The notes under the pieces: model-generated
The model's input: the letters and a program-made list of their open reading frames with translations, nothing else
Database searches by the model: none
Told to the model about the DNA's origin: nothing
DNA from: Uliginosibacterium sp.
Lineage (GTDB): Bacteria; Pseudomonadota; Gammaproteobacteria; Burkholderiales; Rhodocyclaceae
Reading direction: 5' to 3'
Assembly: GCA_016718265.1 (NCBI GenBank)
Contig: JADKDZ010000003.1
Location: forward strand, 144,001 to 208,000
DNA: 64,000 nt
In this document: positions 8,346 to 16,700 of the stretch, in pieces
How positions within the stretch are numbered: the stretch's first letter is position 1
Layout: each line of letters starts with the position of its first letter
Translations under genes and position numbers: made by a program

Positions 8346-8851
8346 CAATCCATTTCCCAGCTGACCTGAATTCGTCGTGAGTTCAGGTCGACATCCATGA
8401 TGTAGGCGCCTACGAACGGAATCAGGCGTTCTACTTCATCCGCTTTGACAACCAGCACAGCATGAGCACCCGTTTCGACCAGACTCTCGACTACGCCGAG
8501 GGATTGCCCTGCAGCATTGACGACCTCAAGGCCCACAAGATCCGCCCAGTAGTACTCATCCTTTGCGGGCTTTGGCAAGGCTTCACGTGGTGCCGCCAAA
8601 AACCATCCACTGATCGCCTCGGCTGCAGACCGATCAACGACCTCATCCAGCGCCAGAACGATGCTTTTGCCGTGAGCGCGGACGCCGCGGGGTTTGCATG
8701 GTTTCCAGTCTTCAATACGCTGCGTGTCATCGCGCTGGCCGATCCACCATGTTGGCATGGTTCGCCAGGACAAGGGGTCGTCACCAAACGGATGCACTTT
8801 TAACCAGCCGTTAACACCAAAAGGGGCGACAATGCGCCCCAGCACGATCAT
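8342..8851 (-). CDS. rimM: 16S rRNA processing protein RimM
   Basis: 169 residues with the usual two parts: an N-terminal beta-barrel beginning MIVLGRIVAPFGVNGWLKV and a C-terminal PRC-barrel with 'DEYYWADLVGLEVVN' and 'RLIPFVGAYIMDVDL'. RimM assists maturation of the 30S head near S19. It lies 17 bases after rpsP and its stop overlaps the trmD start, so translation is probably coupled. Confidence 0.95.
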   Translation of the reverse strand: MIVLGRIVAPFGVNGWLKVHPFGDDPLSWRTMPTWWIGQRDDTQRIEDWKPCKPRGVRAHGKSIVLALDEVVDRSAAEAISGWFLAAPREALPKPAKDEYYWADLVGLEVVNAAGQSLGVVESLVETGAHAVLVVKADEVERLIPFVGAYIMDVDLNSRRIQVSWEMDW

Positions 8852-8868
8852 GGTGTCAAGCGCAATGC

Positions 8869-9120
8869 TCAGATGCTTGCCTTGGACGCCTGCTTGACCA
8901 AGCGCTGAACGGTCGGAGACAGCTGAGCACCATTCTGCTGCCAGTAAGCCAGACGCTCGGCGTTGATCGAGAGACCCGTCTCGGCGCCAGCAGCCACTGG
9001 ATTGTAGAACCCGACGCGCTCAATGAAACGACCGTCACGACGATTGCGGGAATCGGCGGCAACGATATTGAAAAAGGGGCGCTTCTTGGCACCACCACGG
9101 GCAAGGCGGATAACAACCAT
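8869..9120 (-). CDS. rpsP: 30S ribosomal protein S16
   Basis: 83 residues, the normal size. 'MVVIRLARGGAKKRPFFNIV' and 'RDGRFIERVGFYNP' are diagnostic. S16 is an early assembly protein of the 30S body. First gene of the operon, directly behind a good sigma-70 promoter. Confidence 0.97.
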   Translation of the reverse strand: MVVIRLARGGAKKRPFFNIVAADSRNRRDGRFIERVGFYNPVAAGAETGLSINAERLAYWQQNGAQLSPTVQRLVKQASKASI

Positions 9121-9167
9121 GTTGGGAATCCTAAAAAGTCCGGCAAGCGGAATTTGGAAAACCGCGG

Positions 9168-9196
9168 ATCATACGCTAGACCGTGGCGGTGTTCAA
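9168..9196 (-). promoter_or_regulatory. Sigma-70 promoter of the rpsP operon
   Basis: On the minus strand: TTGAAC, 17 bases, TATGAT, about 48 bases upstream of the rpsP start. Confidence 0.75.
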
Positions 9197-9317
9197 GCCT
9201 TTAAAATACGAAACAATTTCACGCTGGACGTAATTCCTGGCGTGCAAACGGCTACTCACGCAACAGTGCTTGCTAGAATTTGCACTCCGATCAGGTTGTT
9301 CCACTTCAGGTAATGTC

Positions 9318-10808
9318 ATGCCCGACCTCAACACCGCACAGGAGATTACCGGCCCGATACTGGATTGGCTCACTTCGCAGCCATCGGCAGATCTTGACGG
9401 AGAGGTGCGGCAACTCGCAGCGTACCTGAACGCTCTGTATAGCCCGACGATTCCCGCGACACAATTTGAGCGGAGTATCGAACTGTTTCACGTGCGGGCA
9501 ATGCGGCTTGCCAGTGACTTGCGTCGTCGCGCCCGGCACGCCGAGCAGCCTTTGCCCGACGATCAGCTATTCCGGGCGCGATCCCTGGCTGATTCATTGT
9601 TGAGGGTCGCCCAGGGGTTTGAGAAGGTGCTGCTTGATGCGCCAGTCAGCAAACATCGCGTCGGACATGCCCGGCGGAATGAAAATGCCCCCGGCCGAGC
9701 ACTGCGCTTGATATGTGAGCTCTATCTGATTCTGGGGCAGGTCGGGATTGATGCCGACCCCCAGATCTGGAAGCTTGCCTATCGCCTGTTTTTGCTATCG
9801 CGTGACGCGGGCGTGCAAGATGCTTCGAGCAATCAGTCTGAAACAGCCCTGACGGCTTTCAAGCAGTTATTGGCGCTGACTTCGCTGGAGCCGCAGTCTT
9901 TGACCGCCGCAGAGCTGGACTGGGCTGCCGAGTACGTGACATCCCTCAGCACCTTGATTCACATTCAGAACAGCCCTCCGGTATCGCTTGAGGGCCCGTG
10001 GCACTGGCTTGACCCTTATGGCAGCGCAGAGCCGCAGGCGTGTGTGCGGAGCCGCCCGCCCGAGGACAGGCCATTGCTCTATTTTTCGACCGCTGCATTG
10101 GCGCGACGAACCAGTGACGTGCTCGGCAAGTACGAAGAAACACCCGATGCTGGCGAGTTGCGTCCAAGCGAGTCGTTTCCGAATGTCGCGCCTTACTCGC
10201 TGCTCACCTTGTTGAGACAGCGCTGGCATACGCCGGCCGGCCGCGCGCAGCCGCGGAGGCGGCAAGACTACAAGGTTGAAGCATGTATTGGTCTGCAAGC
10301 GATATGGGCGACACTTCATGCACCGCAGGCTGCGACAGCCGAAGCCGTTTCAGAGTGGGTAGTGACCAATGAAAGTCCGGGGGGCTATGCCATCATGCGT
10401 TTGCAGGGGCGTAGCAAGAGCTTGAGTCCTGGTATTGTGATCGCACTGCGTCGAGATCCGTCCGAAACGTGGTCGATTTGTATCGTCCGCTGGCTTAGGA
10501 GTGACACGGCCGAGCAAGTGGAAATCGGTCTGCAAATGGTGTCAAAAAATGCCATTCCGGTTCGGGTCGGCTTTCGTGGTGGAGATAATCACACCGTTTT
10601 GCGGTCTGCTCTGGTACTGCCGGTTTTGCCAGCGCTCCGCCAGCACCAGGCTGTCCTGGCGCCGGCCGGAACCTATGCCTCGCGGCGGTTTACCTTGGTG
10701 TCCGACATTGATCGGGTGTACGTAGCGCAGTGCCGCTTGCTGACACTCGATATCCAGACGTCCAGTCTTGAACTCTTTCAGTTCGAGATCGATCCGTACC
10801 CGATCTGA
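9318..10808 (+). CDS. Uncharacterised soluble protein, possible PilZ-like C terminus
   Basis: 496 residues, no signal peptide or membrane helix. I do not recognise the family with certainty. Residues ~1-250 are alpha-helical and rich in Leu/Ala/Arg. The last ~130 residues contain short alternating strands such as 'CIVRWLRSDTAEQVEIGLQ', which is how PilZ-type barrels of betaproteobacteria often read, but the arginine-rich c-di-GMP loop is not clear. The start MPDLNTAQE at 9318 is preferred over an upstream in-frame ATG at 9270, because the intervening sequence looks intergenic. Divergent from rpsP and convergent with the YihY gene, 7 bases away. Confidence 0.6.
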   Translation: MPDLNTAQEITGPILDWLTSQPSADLDGEVRQLAAYLNALYSPTIPATQFERSIELFHVRAMRLASDLRRRARHAEQPLPDDQLFRARSLADSLLRVAQGFEKVLLDAPVSKHRVGHARRNENAPGRALRLICELYLILGQVGIDADPQIWKLAYRLFLLSRDAGVQDASSNQSETALTAFKQLLALTSLEPQSLTAAELDWAAEYVTSLSTLIHIQNSPPVSLEGPWHWLDPYGSAEPQACVRSRPPEDRPLLYFSTAALARRTSDVLGKYEETPDAGELRPSESFPNVAPYSLLTLLRQRWHTPAGRAQPRRRQDYKVEACIGLQAIWATLHAPQAATAEAVSEWVVTNESPGGYAIMRLQGRSKSLSPGIVIALRRDPSETWSICIVRWLRSDTAEQVEIGLQMVSKNAIPVRVGFRGGDNHTVLRSALVLPVLPALRQHQAVLAPAGTYASRRFTLVSDIDRVYVAQCRLLTLDIQTSSLELFQFEIDPYPI

Positions 10809-10815
10809 ACGTGGT

Positions 10816-12042
10816 TCAGGCAGTTGGTGCCGCGGCCCACGGTGCAGATGTGAGTGGTGCCCGCAGTTCGCTCAGCAATTTTTCTCGTAATTGGGCCGCC
10901 AGCGTCGAGTCCTCGCCCGTCATGCCTTCCTGCCCGCCTCGCTCGAACACGGCGAGCGAGAAAAGGCTGCCAAGGGTGATCACTTCTGCGGCGACACAGA
11001 GCGTCCATGCGCCGTCTTCTGTCTGGACGACCCAACCTGCCGAACCCATTGTGTTCAGTAACTCGTCAGTTTGAGCGACTGTCTGGTGCGCGGCGCGGGC
11101 GAGATCAGCAAGCTCTGCGACAGTACCCTTTTGCTGCGCGTCAGCCAGCATTCTGCTGACGCGTAAAATCGCGACGGCGCGTCCGGCGGCCGTTGCCGGG
11201 AGTTGGCTGTGCCTGAGCTGAAAGTCGGGCAATACCGCGGCAATGGTTGCACCGAGTAGGACCATCAGCCACGACAGGTAGATCCAGATCAGGAAAATCG
11301 GTACTACTGAAAATGTCCCGTAAATGAGGGCAAAACTGGGGAGCTTGCTGAGATATAACCCAAACAGTCGCTGGCTGATTACAACGCCGAGGCCCGCAAC
11401 GAGGCCGCCCGCCAGGCTATGCCAGATATTCAGTTTCCGATTGGGGATGGCGTGAAACATGAAGCTGAACAGGGCTGCGAGCAGCATGGTGGTCATGGAG
11501 CGGTCCATCAGACTATTGACCCAGTGCGGTTGCTTCTCCACCAGATCTCGCGAGGCCGACAACAACTCACCCGTCGCGGCAACGCTCGCGGCAAAAATCA
11601 TCGGACCTACCGTCAGGGCAAGCCAATAGACAGGGATGCGTACGTACCAGGCGCGCGGGCGACGTACGTTCCAGATGCCGTTCAAGGTGTGGTCTATGGT
11701 CTGGAACAGCATGACGGCCGTGATGACGAGAAACACCGTCCCAAGAAGCGTGAGGCTCGATGCTTTCTGGCTGAACTGCAACGCGTAGAGGGTGATCATC
11801 TTGCCCGCGCGTTCAGGCAACAAATTCTGTAAGAGAAACGCGCGAAGGTCGTCTCCGAACTGCGCGAGTGGCGCGAACTGGCGCATGACGAGCAGGACAA
11901 CCGTCACCATCGGCACGAGTGACAGGAGCGTGGTATAAGTCAGGCTGCCTGCCGTTTGCAGGACTCGTCGCTCAAGAAAGCGGCGGCGGACCAACGAGAA
12001 GAATTGACGAACTGAAGCGCTCTTTGATCGCTTGAGGTTCAT
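10816..12042 (-). CDS. YihY/BrkB-family inner membrane protein
   Basis: 408 residues from MNLKRSKSASVRQFF. The family has six membrane helices, seen here from ~50 to ~300, with the signature 'TAGSLTYTTLLSLVPMV' in the first and 'IYGTFSVVPIFLIWIYLSW' in the last. It was once called ribonuclease BN in error; the function is unknown, probably transport or envelope-related. A cytoplasmic C-terminal ~110 residues resemble a winged-helix fold ('GTVAELADLARAAHQ'). A longer frame reaching 12207 would overlap the divergent DUF2069 gene and is rejected. Confidence 0.85.
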   Translation of the reverse strand: MNLKRSKSASVRQFFSLVRRRFLERRVLQTAGSLTYTTLLSLVPMVTVVLLVMRQFAPLAQFGDDLRAFLLQNLLPERAGKMITLYALQFSQKASSLTLLGTVFLVITAVMLFQTIDHTLNGIWNVRRPRAWYVRIPVYWLALTVGPMIFAASVAATGELLSASRDLVEKQPHWVNSLMDRSMTTMLLAALFSFMFHAIPNRKLNIWHSLAGGLVAGLGVVISQRLFGLYLSKLPSFALIYGTFSVVPIFLIWIYLSWLMVLLGATIAAVLPDFQLRHSQLPATAAGRAVAILRVSRMLADAQQKGTVAELADLARAAHQTVAQTDELLNTMGSAGWVVQTEDGAWTLCVAAEVITLGSLFSLAVFERGGQEGMTGEDSTLAAQLREKLLSELRAPLTSAPWAAAPTA

Positions 12043-12155
12043 GTGAAGAGTACCTGACCAATAACAGCCTGAAGCGGCAGCGCATTCTAACGACTTTGCT
12101 TGCCCGATTGCGTGCCTGCCCATTCTGCAGTGGGGGCCTTGGGTAAAACACCACG

Positions 12156-12560
12156 ATGACCACAAAAACACCCCTCGTTTCCTTGCGGCATTTGCGCCTG
12201 CTCGCAATCACGAGTCTTTTGCTGCTTGCCGCACTCTGCGTGGCGACAGAGCTTTGGCTGAATCCGCTGCGCCCGGGCGGCTCATGGCTAGCGTTGAAAG
12301 CCTTGCCGCTGCTCTCCTCCTTGCGTGGCTTTGTCCATGCAAGGCGCCGCAGCTTTCAGTGGATAAGCTTGCTGGTCTGGCTTTACTTCATGGAGGGTGC
12401 TGTCCGTGCTGCGAGCGATGCGCAGCCGGTGTGGGGCTATCTCCAGGCCGCTATCGCGCTGACTTTGTTTGCGTGCAGTGCAGCCTATGCCCGCTTCAGT
12501 GTCGGCGCGGGGTCACCCGCTCGTGCGGGGAACGTTACGAGCGGGTTTGATCAGGGCTAA
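12156..12560 (+). CDS. DUF2069 small membrane protein
   Basis: 134 residues with about four hydrophobic segments: 'LLAITSLLLLAALCVATELW', an 'LALKALPLLSSLRG' stretch, 'ISLLVWLYFMEGAVRA' and 'AAIALTLFACSAAYARF'. This matches DUF2069, a betaproteobacterial and gammaproteobacterial inner-membrane family of unknown function. The WLYFMEG segment is characteristic. Divergent from the YihY gene; its stop overlaps the leuA stop by 3 bases on the opposite strand. Confidence 0.8.
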   Translation: MTTKTPLVSLRHLRLLAITSLLLLAALCVATELWLNPLRPGGSWLALKALPLLSSLRGFVHARRRSFQWISLLVWLYFMEGAVRAASDAQPVWGYLQAAIALTLFACSAAYARFSVGAGSPARAGNVTSGFDQG

Positions 12561-14101
12561 ACCGTTTCGCCCTGAGGATCAAGGCGAATGACCTCGGAGC
12601 CCAACCTGTTCAAAGCGTTGATGTAGGCTTTTGCCGAAGCAACGATGATGTCCGTGTCGGCGCCCTGACCATTCACAATACGCTCGCCTTTGGCGAGGCG
12701 CACAGTCACTTCACCCTGCGCATCCGTGCCGCCCGTGATGGCATTGACGGAGTAAAGCAATAGCTCGGTGCCGCTTGACACTATTTTTTCCAGCGCCTTG
12801 AAGGCGGCATCAACCGGACCCGATCCCTCTGCCTCTGCCTTCAATTCTTCACCCGCTGCGCCAAGGGTGATTGCCGCACGTGGTACTTCACCGGTCTCAG
12901 AGCATACCCGCAGCGAGAGCAGCTTGTAGTGCTCAAACGCCGGGTCCACAACATCTGCAGACATGAGTGCTTGCAGGTCCTCGTCGAAGATTTCCTGTTT
13001 CTTGTCTGCCAATTCCTTGAATCGCGCAAAGGCGGCATTCAACTGCTCTTCGGACTCCGTGACGATGCCGATATCCTGAAGACGGGATCTGAAGGCGTTG
13101 CGTCCAGAGAGCTTGCCCAGCGTGAGGCGATTGGTCGTCCAGCCAACATCCTCGGCACGCATGATCTCGTAGGTTTCCCTATGCTTGAGCACGCCATCCT
13201 GATGAATACCGGACTCGTGTGCGAAGGCATTGGCACCCACAACGGCTTTGTTTGGTTGTACCGGGTAGCCCGTAATCTGTGAGACCAGCTTCGAGGCCGG
13301 GACAATCTGTGTGGTGTCGATGCCCGTATGTACCGGGAAAAGATCGGCGCGCGTGCGAACGGCCATGACGACCTCTTCCATCGACGCGTTACCTGCGCGT
13401 TCGCCGAGACCGTTAACCGTGCATTCCACCTGACGGGCTCCCGCCATGACCGCAGCCAGCGAGTTGGCAACTGCCAGCCCGAGGTCGTTGTGGCAATGAA
13501 CGGACCACACCACCTGATCGGCATTCGGGACACGTTCGATCAAGGAGCGAATCAGTGCGGCAAACTGTTCAGGGAGGTTGTAGCCTACCGTATCAGGGAC
13601 GTTGATGGTCTTGGCGCCGGCTTTGATGACCTGCTCGAAAATTCGACATAAAAAATCGAGTTCGGAGCGTCCGGCATCTTCCGCCGAGAACTCAACATTG
13701 TCGGTGTAGGCTCGTGCCCAGCCGATTGCCTTCACCGCTTGCTCGACGACCTGATCAGGCGTCATGCGCAACTTCTTCTCCATGTGGATGGGGCTCGTTG
13801 CAATGAAGGTATGGATTCGCCCTGAACACGCCGGACGGATAGCTTCACCTGCTCGCCGGATGTCGTTCTCGTTGGCACGCGCCAAGGAGCAGACCGTCGA
13901 GTCCTTGACCGCCTCGGCAACGGCACGCACGGCCTCAAAGTCTCCGTTGGAGGCAGCCGCGAAGCCAGCCTCGATGACATCAACCCGCATTTTCTCTAGC
14001 TGTCGGGCTATGCGGACCTTCTCGTCACGGCTCATTGACGCGCCAGGGCTTTGCTCGCCATCGCGCAGCGTCGTATCAAAAATAACCAGGCGATCACTCA
14101 T
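12557..14101 (-). CDS. leuA: 2-isopropylmalate synthase
   Basis: 514 residues, standard length. It condenses acetyl-CoA with 2-oxoisovalerate, the first committed step to leucine. The N terminus 'LVIFDTTLRDGEQSPGASM' carries the metal-binding Asp and catalytic Arg. 'VHCHNDLGLAVANS' holds the metal-binding His pair and 'GNASMEEV' follows. The C-terminal ~130 residues are the leucine-feedback domain. Two ATGs are adjacent; the second (14101) has better spacing from the GGAGAGAG SD. It follows pssA by only ~10 bases. Confidence 0.95.
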   Translation of the reverse strand: MSDRLVIFDTTLRDGEQSPGASMSRDEKVRIARQLEKMRVDVIEAGFAAASNGDFEAVRAVAEAVKDSTVCSLARANENDIRRAGEAIRPACSGRIHTFIATSPIHMEKKLRMTPDQVVEQAVKAIGWARAYTDNVEFSAEDAGRSELDFLCRIFEQVIKAGAKTINVPDTVGYNLPEQFAALIRSLIERVPNADQVVWSVHCHNDLGLAVANSLAAVMAGARQVECTVNGLGERAGNASMEEVVMAVRTRADLFPVHTGIDTTQIVPASKLVSQITGYPVQPNKAVVGANAFAHESGIHQDGVLKHRETYEIMRAEDVGWTTNRLTLGKLSGRNAFRSRLQDIGIVTESEEQLNAAFARFKELADKKQEIFDEDLQALMSADVVDPAFEHYKLLSLRVCSETGEVPRAAITLGAAGEELKAEAEGSGPVDAAFKALEKIVSSGTELLLYSVNAITGGTDAQGEVTVRLAKGERIVNGQGADTDIIVASAKAYINALNRLGSEVIRLDPQGETV

Positions 14102-14113
14102 CATCTCTCTCCG

Positions 14114-14890
14114 TCATACAGCACTCGCCCCGGACTTGCGACGCGAGAAAAAACGCCAGATGCACATCACATAGCCAGATAAGGCGTAGCAGACAAACAG
14201 GCCGAAGAGCACGCCAGGTGGGTAGCCGACGACTACCAACAAGACGACAACGAACGCCAGCGCGACCGCAAACGGGACGGCGCGGCGGAGGTTGATGTTC
14301 TTTCCGCTGTAGAAAAACACGTTGGTGACCATGCTGACGCCGGCAAAAATTGTCACGGCACAAGCGATGTATTTCACTGCGATTCCCAGCAGGAAGCCCG
14401 TTCCGCTCACATCATTGTCAATCATGACCCAGACGAAACCTGCAACCAATGCGGCTGCGGCCGGGCTGGGCAGACCTTGGAAATAGCGTTTGTCGACGAT
14501 ATCGATATTGGTGTTGAAGCGTGCCAAGCGCAGCGCGGCACCCACACAGTAAATAAAGGCCGCGATCCAGCCCAGCTTGCCAAGGTCGCGCATCGCCCAT
14601 TCGTAGATGACCAACGCTGGCGCAGCGCCAAACGAAACCATGTCAGACAGCGAATCGTATTCGGCACCAAACGCGCTTTGCGTATTGGTCAGTCTGGCTA
14701 CCCTGCCGTCGAGTCCATCCAGCACCATAGCGACAAAAATTGCGACCGCGGCATGTTCAAAGCGCAGGTTCATGGCCTGAACGATGGCATAGAAGCCAGC
14801 GAAAAGTGCGGCGGTCGTGAACAGGTTCGGCAGGATGTAGATGCCGCGGTGCCGCTTTTCGCTGCGATCGGTCAGCTTGTTGTACTCCAC
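14114..14890 (-). CDS. pssA: CDP-diacylglycerol--serine O-phosphatidyltransferase
   Basis: 258 residues, membrane-embedded. It makes phosphatidylserine, the precursor of phosphatidylethanolamine. The CDP-alcohol phosphatidyltransferase signature DGxxAR...G...D...D is present in 'DGLDGRVARLTNTQSAFG' and 'EYDSLSD'. I choose a GTG start at 14890 (VEYNKLTDRSEKRH) because an AGGAGT SD lies 6 bases before it; the upstream frame to 15079 runs through the ilvC terminator. Between ilvC and leuA, as in many betaproteobacteria. Confidence 0.92.
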   Translation of the reverse strand: MEYNKLTDRSEKRHRGIYILPNLFTTAALFAGFYAIVQAMNLRFEHAAVAIFVAMVLDGLDGRVARLTNTQSAFGAEYDSLSDMVSFGAAPALVIYEWAMRDLGKLGWIAAFIYCVGAALRLARFNTNIDIVDKRYFQGLPSPAAAALVAGFVWVMIDNDVSGTGFLLGIAVKYIACAVTIFAGVSMVTNVFFYSGKNINLRRAVPFAVALAFVVVLLVVVGYPPGVLFGLFVCYALSGYVMCIWRFFSRRKSGASAV

Positions 14891-14998
14891 GCATTTACTC
14901 CTTTGCATGAGGGCTGCCGACAGGCAGCCGGGGTCGTGGGCCAATGGTAACAGAGCCACCCGCCACGACACCTTAATCCAGTGCAGACGGCCGAAAGC

Positions 14999-15025
14999 AA
15001 GAAGGCCGCACGCAGCGGCCTTCTT
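14999..15025 (-). terminator. Hairpin terminator after ilvC
   Basis: A 9-bp perfect stem (gaaggccgc / gcggccttc) with a 5-base loop, about 17 bases after the ilvC stop. It separates the ilv genes from pssA-leuA, which therefore probably have their own promoter or partial readthrough. Confidence 0.8.
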
Positions 15026-15041
15026 CTGGAAAAGACGAAGC

Positions 15042-16058
15042 TTAGTTCTTGCTTTGATCGACCAGTTTGTTCTTGGCAATCCAAGGCATCATTGCGCGGA
15101 GCTGACCACCGACCTGTTCGATCGGGTGAGCTGCATTGAGACGCCGGCGAGCCGTCATCGATGGGTAGTTAGTGCGACCTTCCAGGATGAACATCTTCGC
15201 GTATTCACCGTTCTGGATGCGTTTCAGGGCAGCTCGCATCGCATCTTTCGACTGAGCATTGATGACTTCGGGCCCTGTCACGTACTCACCATACTCAGCG
15301 TTATTCGAGATGGAGTAGTTCATGTTGGCGATACCGCCTTCATACATCAGATCAACGATCAACTTGAGCTCGTGCAGGCACTCGAAATAGGCCATCTCCG
15401 GAGCGTAGCCGGCTTCGACCAAAGTCTCAAAGCCAGCCTTGACCAGTTCGACAGCGCCACCGCACAGCACGGCTTGTTCGCCAAACAGGTCGGTCTCGGT
15501 CTCTTCGCGGAAATCGGTCTCGATCACACCACCCTTGGTGCCACCGTTTGCTGCAGCGTAGGACAGCGCGATGTCGCGAGCCTTGCCGGACTTGTCTTGG
15601 TACACCGCGATCAGCGACGGAACGCCACCACCCTTGAGGTACTCGGAACGAACCGTGTGACCAGGGCCCTTCGGGGCGATCATGATCACGTCGATATCTG
15701 CACGCGGCACAACCTGGTTGTAATGCACGTTGAAGCCGTGTGCGAACGCGAGTGCTGCACCGGGTTTGATGTTGGGCTCCACGTCATTGTGATACACGGC
15801 CGGGATGTTCTCGTCCGGCAGCAGGATCATGACGACATCGGCAACCTTCACTGCATCCGCGATCTCGGCAACTTTAAGGCCGGCGGCTTCAGCCTTCGCC
15901 CACGAGGCTCCACCTTTGCGCAAGCCGACCGTGACATTGACGCCCGAGTCACGCAGGTTCTGCGCGTGTGCGTGCCCTTGTGAGCCATAGCCCACGATCG
16001 TGACCTGCTTGCCCTTGATGAGGGAAAGATCAGCATCCTTGTCGTAATAAACCTTCAT
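15042..16058 (-). CDS. ilvC: Ketol-acid reductoisomerase (NADP+)
   Basis: 338 residues, a class I (short) enzyme. It isomerises and reduces acetolactate or acetohydroxybutyrate in valine and isoleucine synthesis. 'GYGSQGHAHAQNLRDSG' is the Rossmann loop, 'MIAPKGPGHTVRSEY' and 'TDLFGEQAVLCGG' are active-site blocks, and 'YEGGIANMNYSISN' lies in the knotted C-terminal domain. It follows ilvH by about 70 bases. Confidence 0.97.
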   Translation of the reverse strand: MKVYYDKDADLSLIKGKQVTIVGYGSQGHAHAQNLRDSGVNVTVGLRKGGASWAKAEAAGLKVAEIADAVKVADVVMILLPDENIPAVYHNDVEPNIKPGAALAFAHGFNVHYNQVVPRADIDVIMIAPKGPGHTVRSEYLKGGGVPSLIAVYQDKSGKARDIALSYAAANGGTKGGVIETDFREETETDLFGEQAVLCGGAVELVKAGFETLVEAGYAPEMAYFECLHELKLIVDLMYEGGIANMNYSISNNAEYGEYVTGPEVINAQSKDAMRAALKRIQNGEYAKMFILEGRTNYPSMTARRRLNAAHPIEQVGGQLRAMMPWIAKNKLVDQSKN

Positions 16059-16129
16059 TGCATTTCCTTTCGAGTGAGGAGAGAGGAGAGAGAAGGCGGC
16101 ATTGCAGCATCGCCCCCTGCGCGCCTCGA

Positions 16130-16621
16130 CTAGATTTTCAAAACACGATCGCCACGTCCGACACCGCAGACGCCAGACCGGACTGTTTCGAGCACGAGCG
16201 CCGGTTCAATGGCGCCGACAAAGGAGTCCAGCTTGTCTTGTGTTCCGGTCAGCTCAATCACATAACTGGACTCTGTCACATCAATAATGCGCCCACGGAA
16301 AATATCCGCCATGCGCTTCATTTCCTCCCGATCCTTGGCGACCGCACGAACTTTTACCAGCATCAGTTCGCGTTCAATGTGCGGAGCCTCAGACAGGTCG
16401 ACGACCTTGACGACGTCCACCAGCTTGTTGAGCTGCTTGGTAATCTGTTCAATGACATCATCCGAGCCAGTTGTCACGATTGTCATGCGCGACATCGATG
16501 CGTCTTCTGTCGGGGCGACTGTCAGAGACTCGATGTTGTAACCGCGCGCCGAAAAAAGCCCCGAAACACGAGACAGGGCGCCCGCTTCGTTTTCCAGCAG
16601 CAAGGACAGTACATGTCGCAT
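16130..16621 (-). CDS. ilvH: Acetolactate synthase small subunit
   Basis: 163 residues from MRHVLSLLLENEAGALSRV, a textbook ACT-domain start with the valine-binding N/G positions. 'LFSARGYNIESLTVAPTED' continues it. The regulatory subunit gives full activity and valine feedback to IlvB. Located ~80 bases downstream of ilvB and before ilvC. Confidence 0.96.
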   Translation of the reverse strand: MRHVLSLLLENEAGALSRVSGLFSARGYNIESLTVAPTEDASMSRMTIVTTGSDDVIEQITKQLNKLVDVVKVVDLSEAPHIERELMLVKVRAVAKDREEMKRMADIFRGRIIDVTESSYVIELTGTQDKLDSFVGAIEPALVLETVRSGVCGVGRGDRVLKI

Positions 16622-16700
16622 AAGCAAATGCCTCTATTCGTCGATATTCACTCAATCCGGCGAACCGCCGTTCGTGCGTGGGTAACACGCTGCAGCAGCG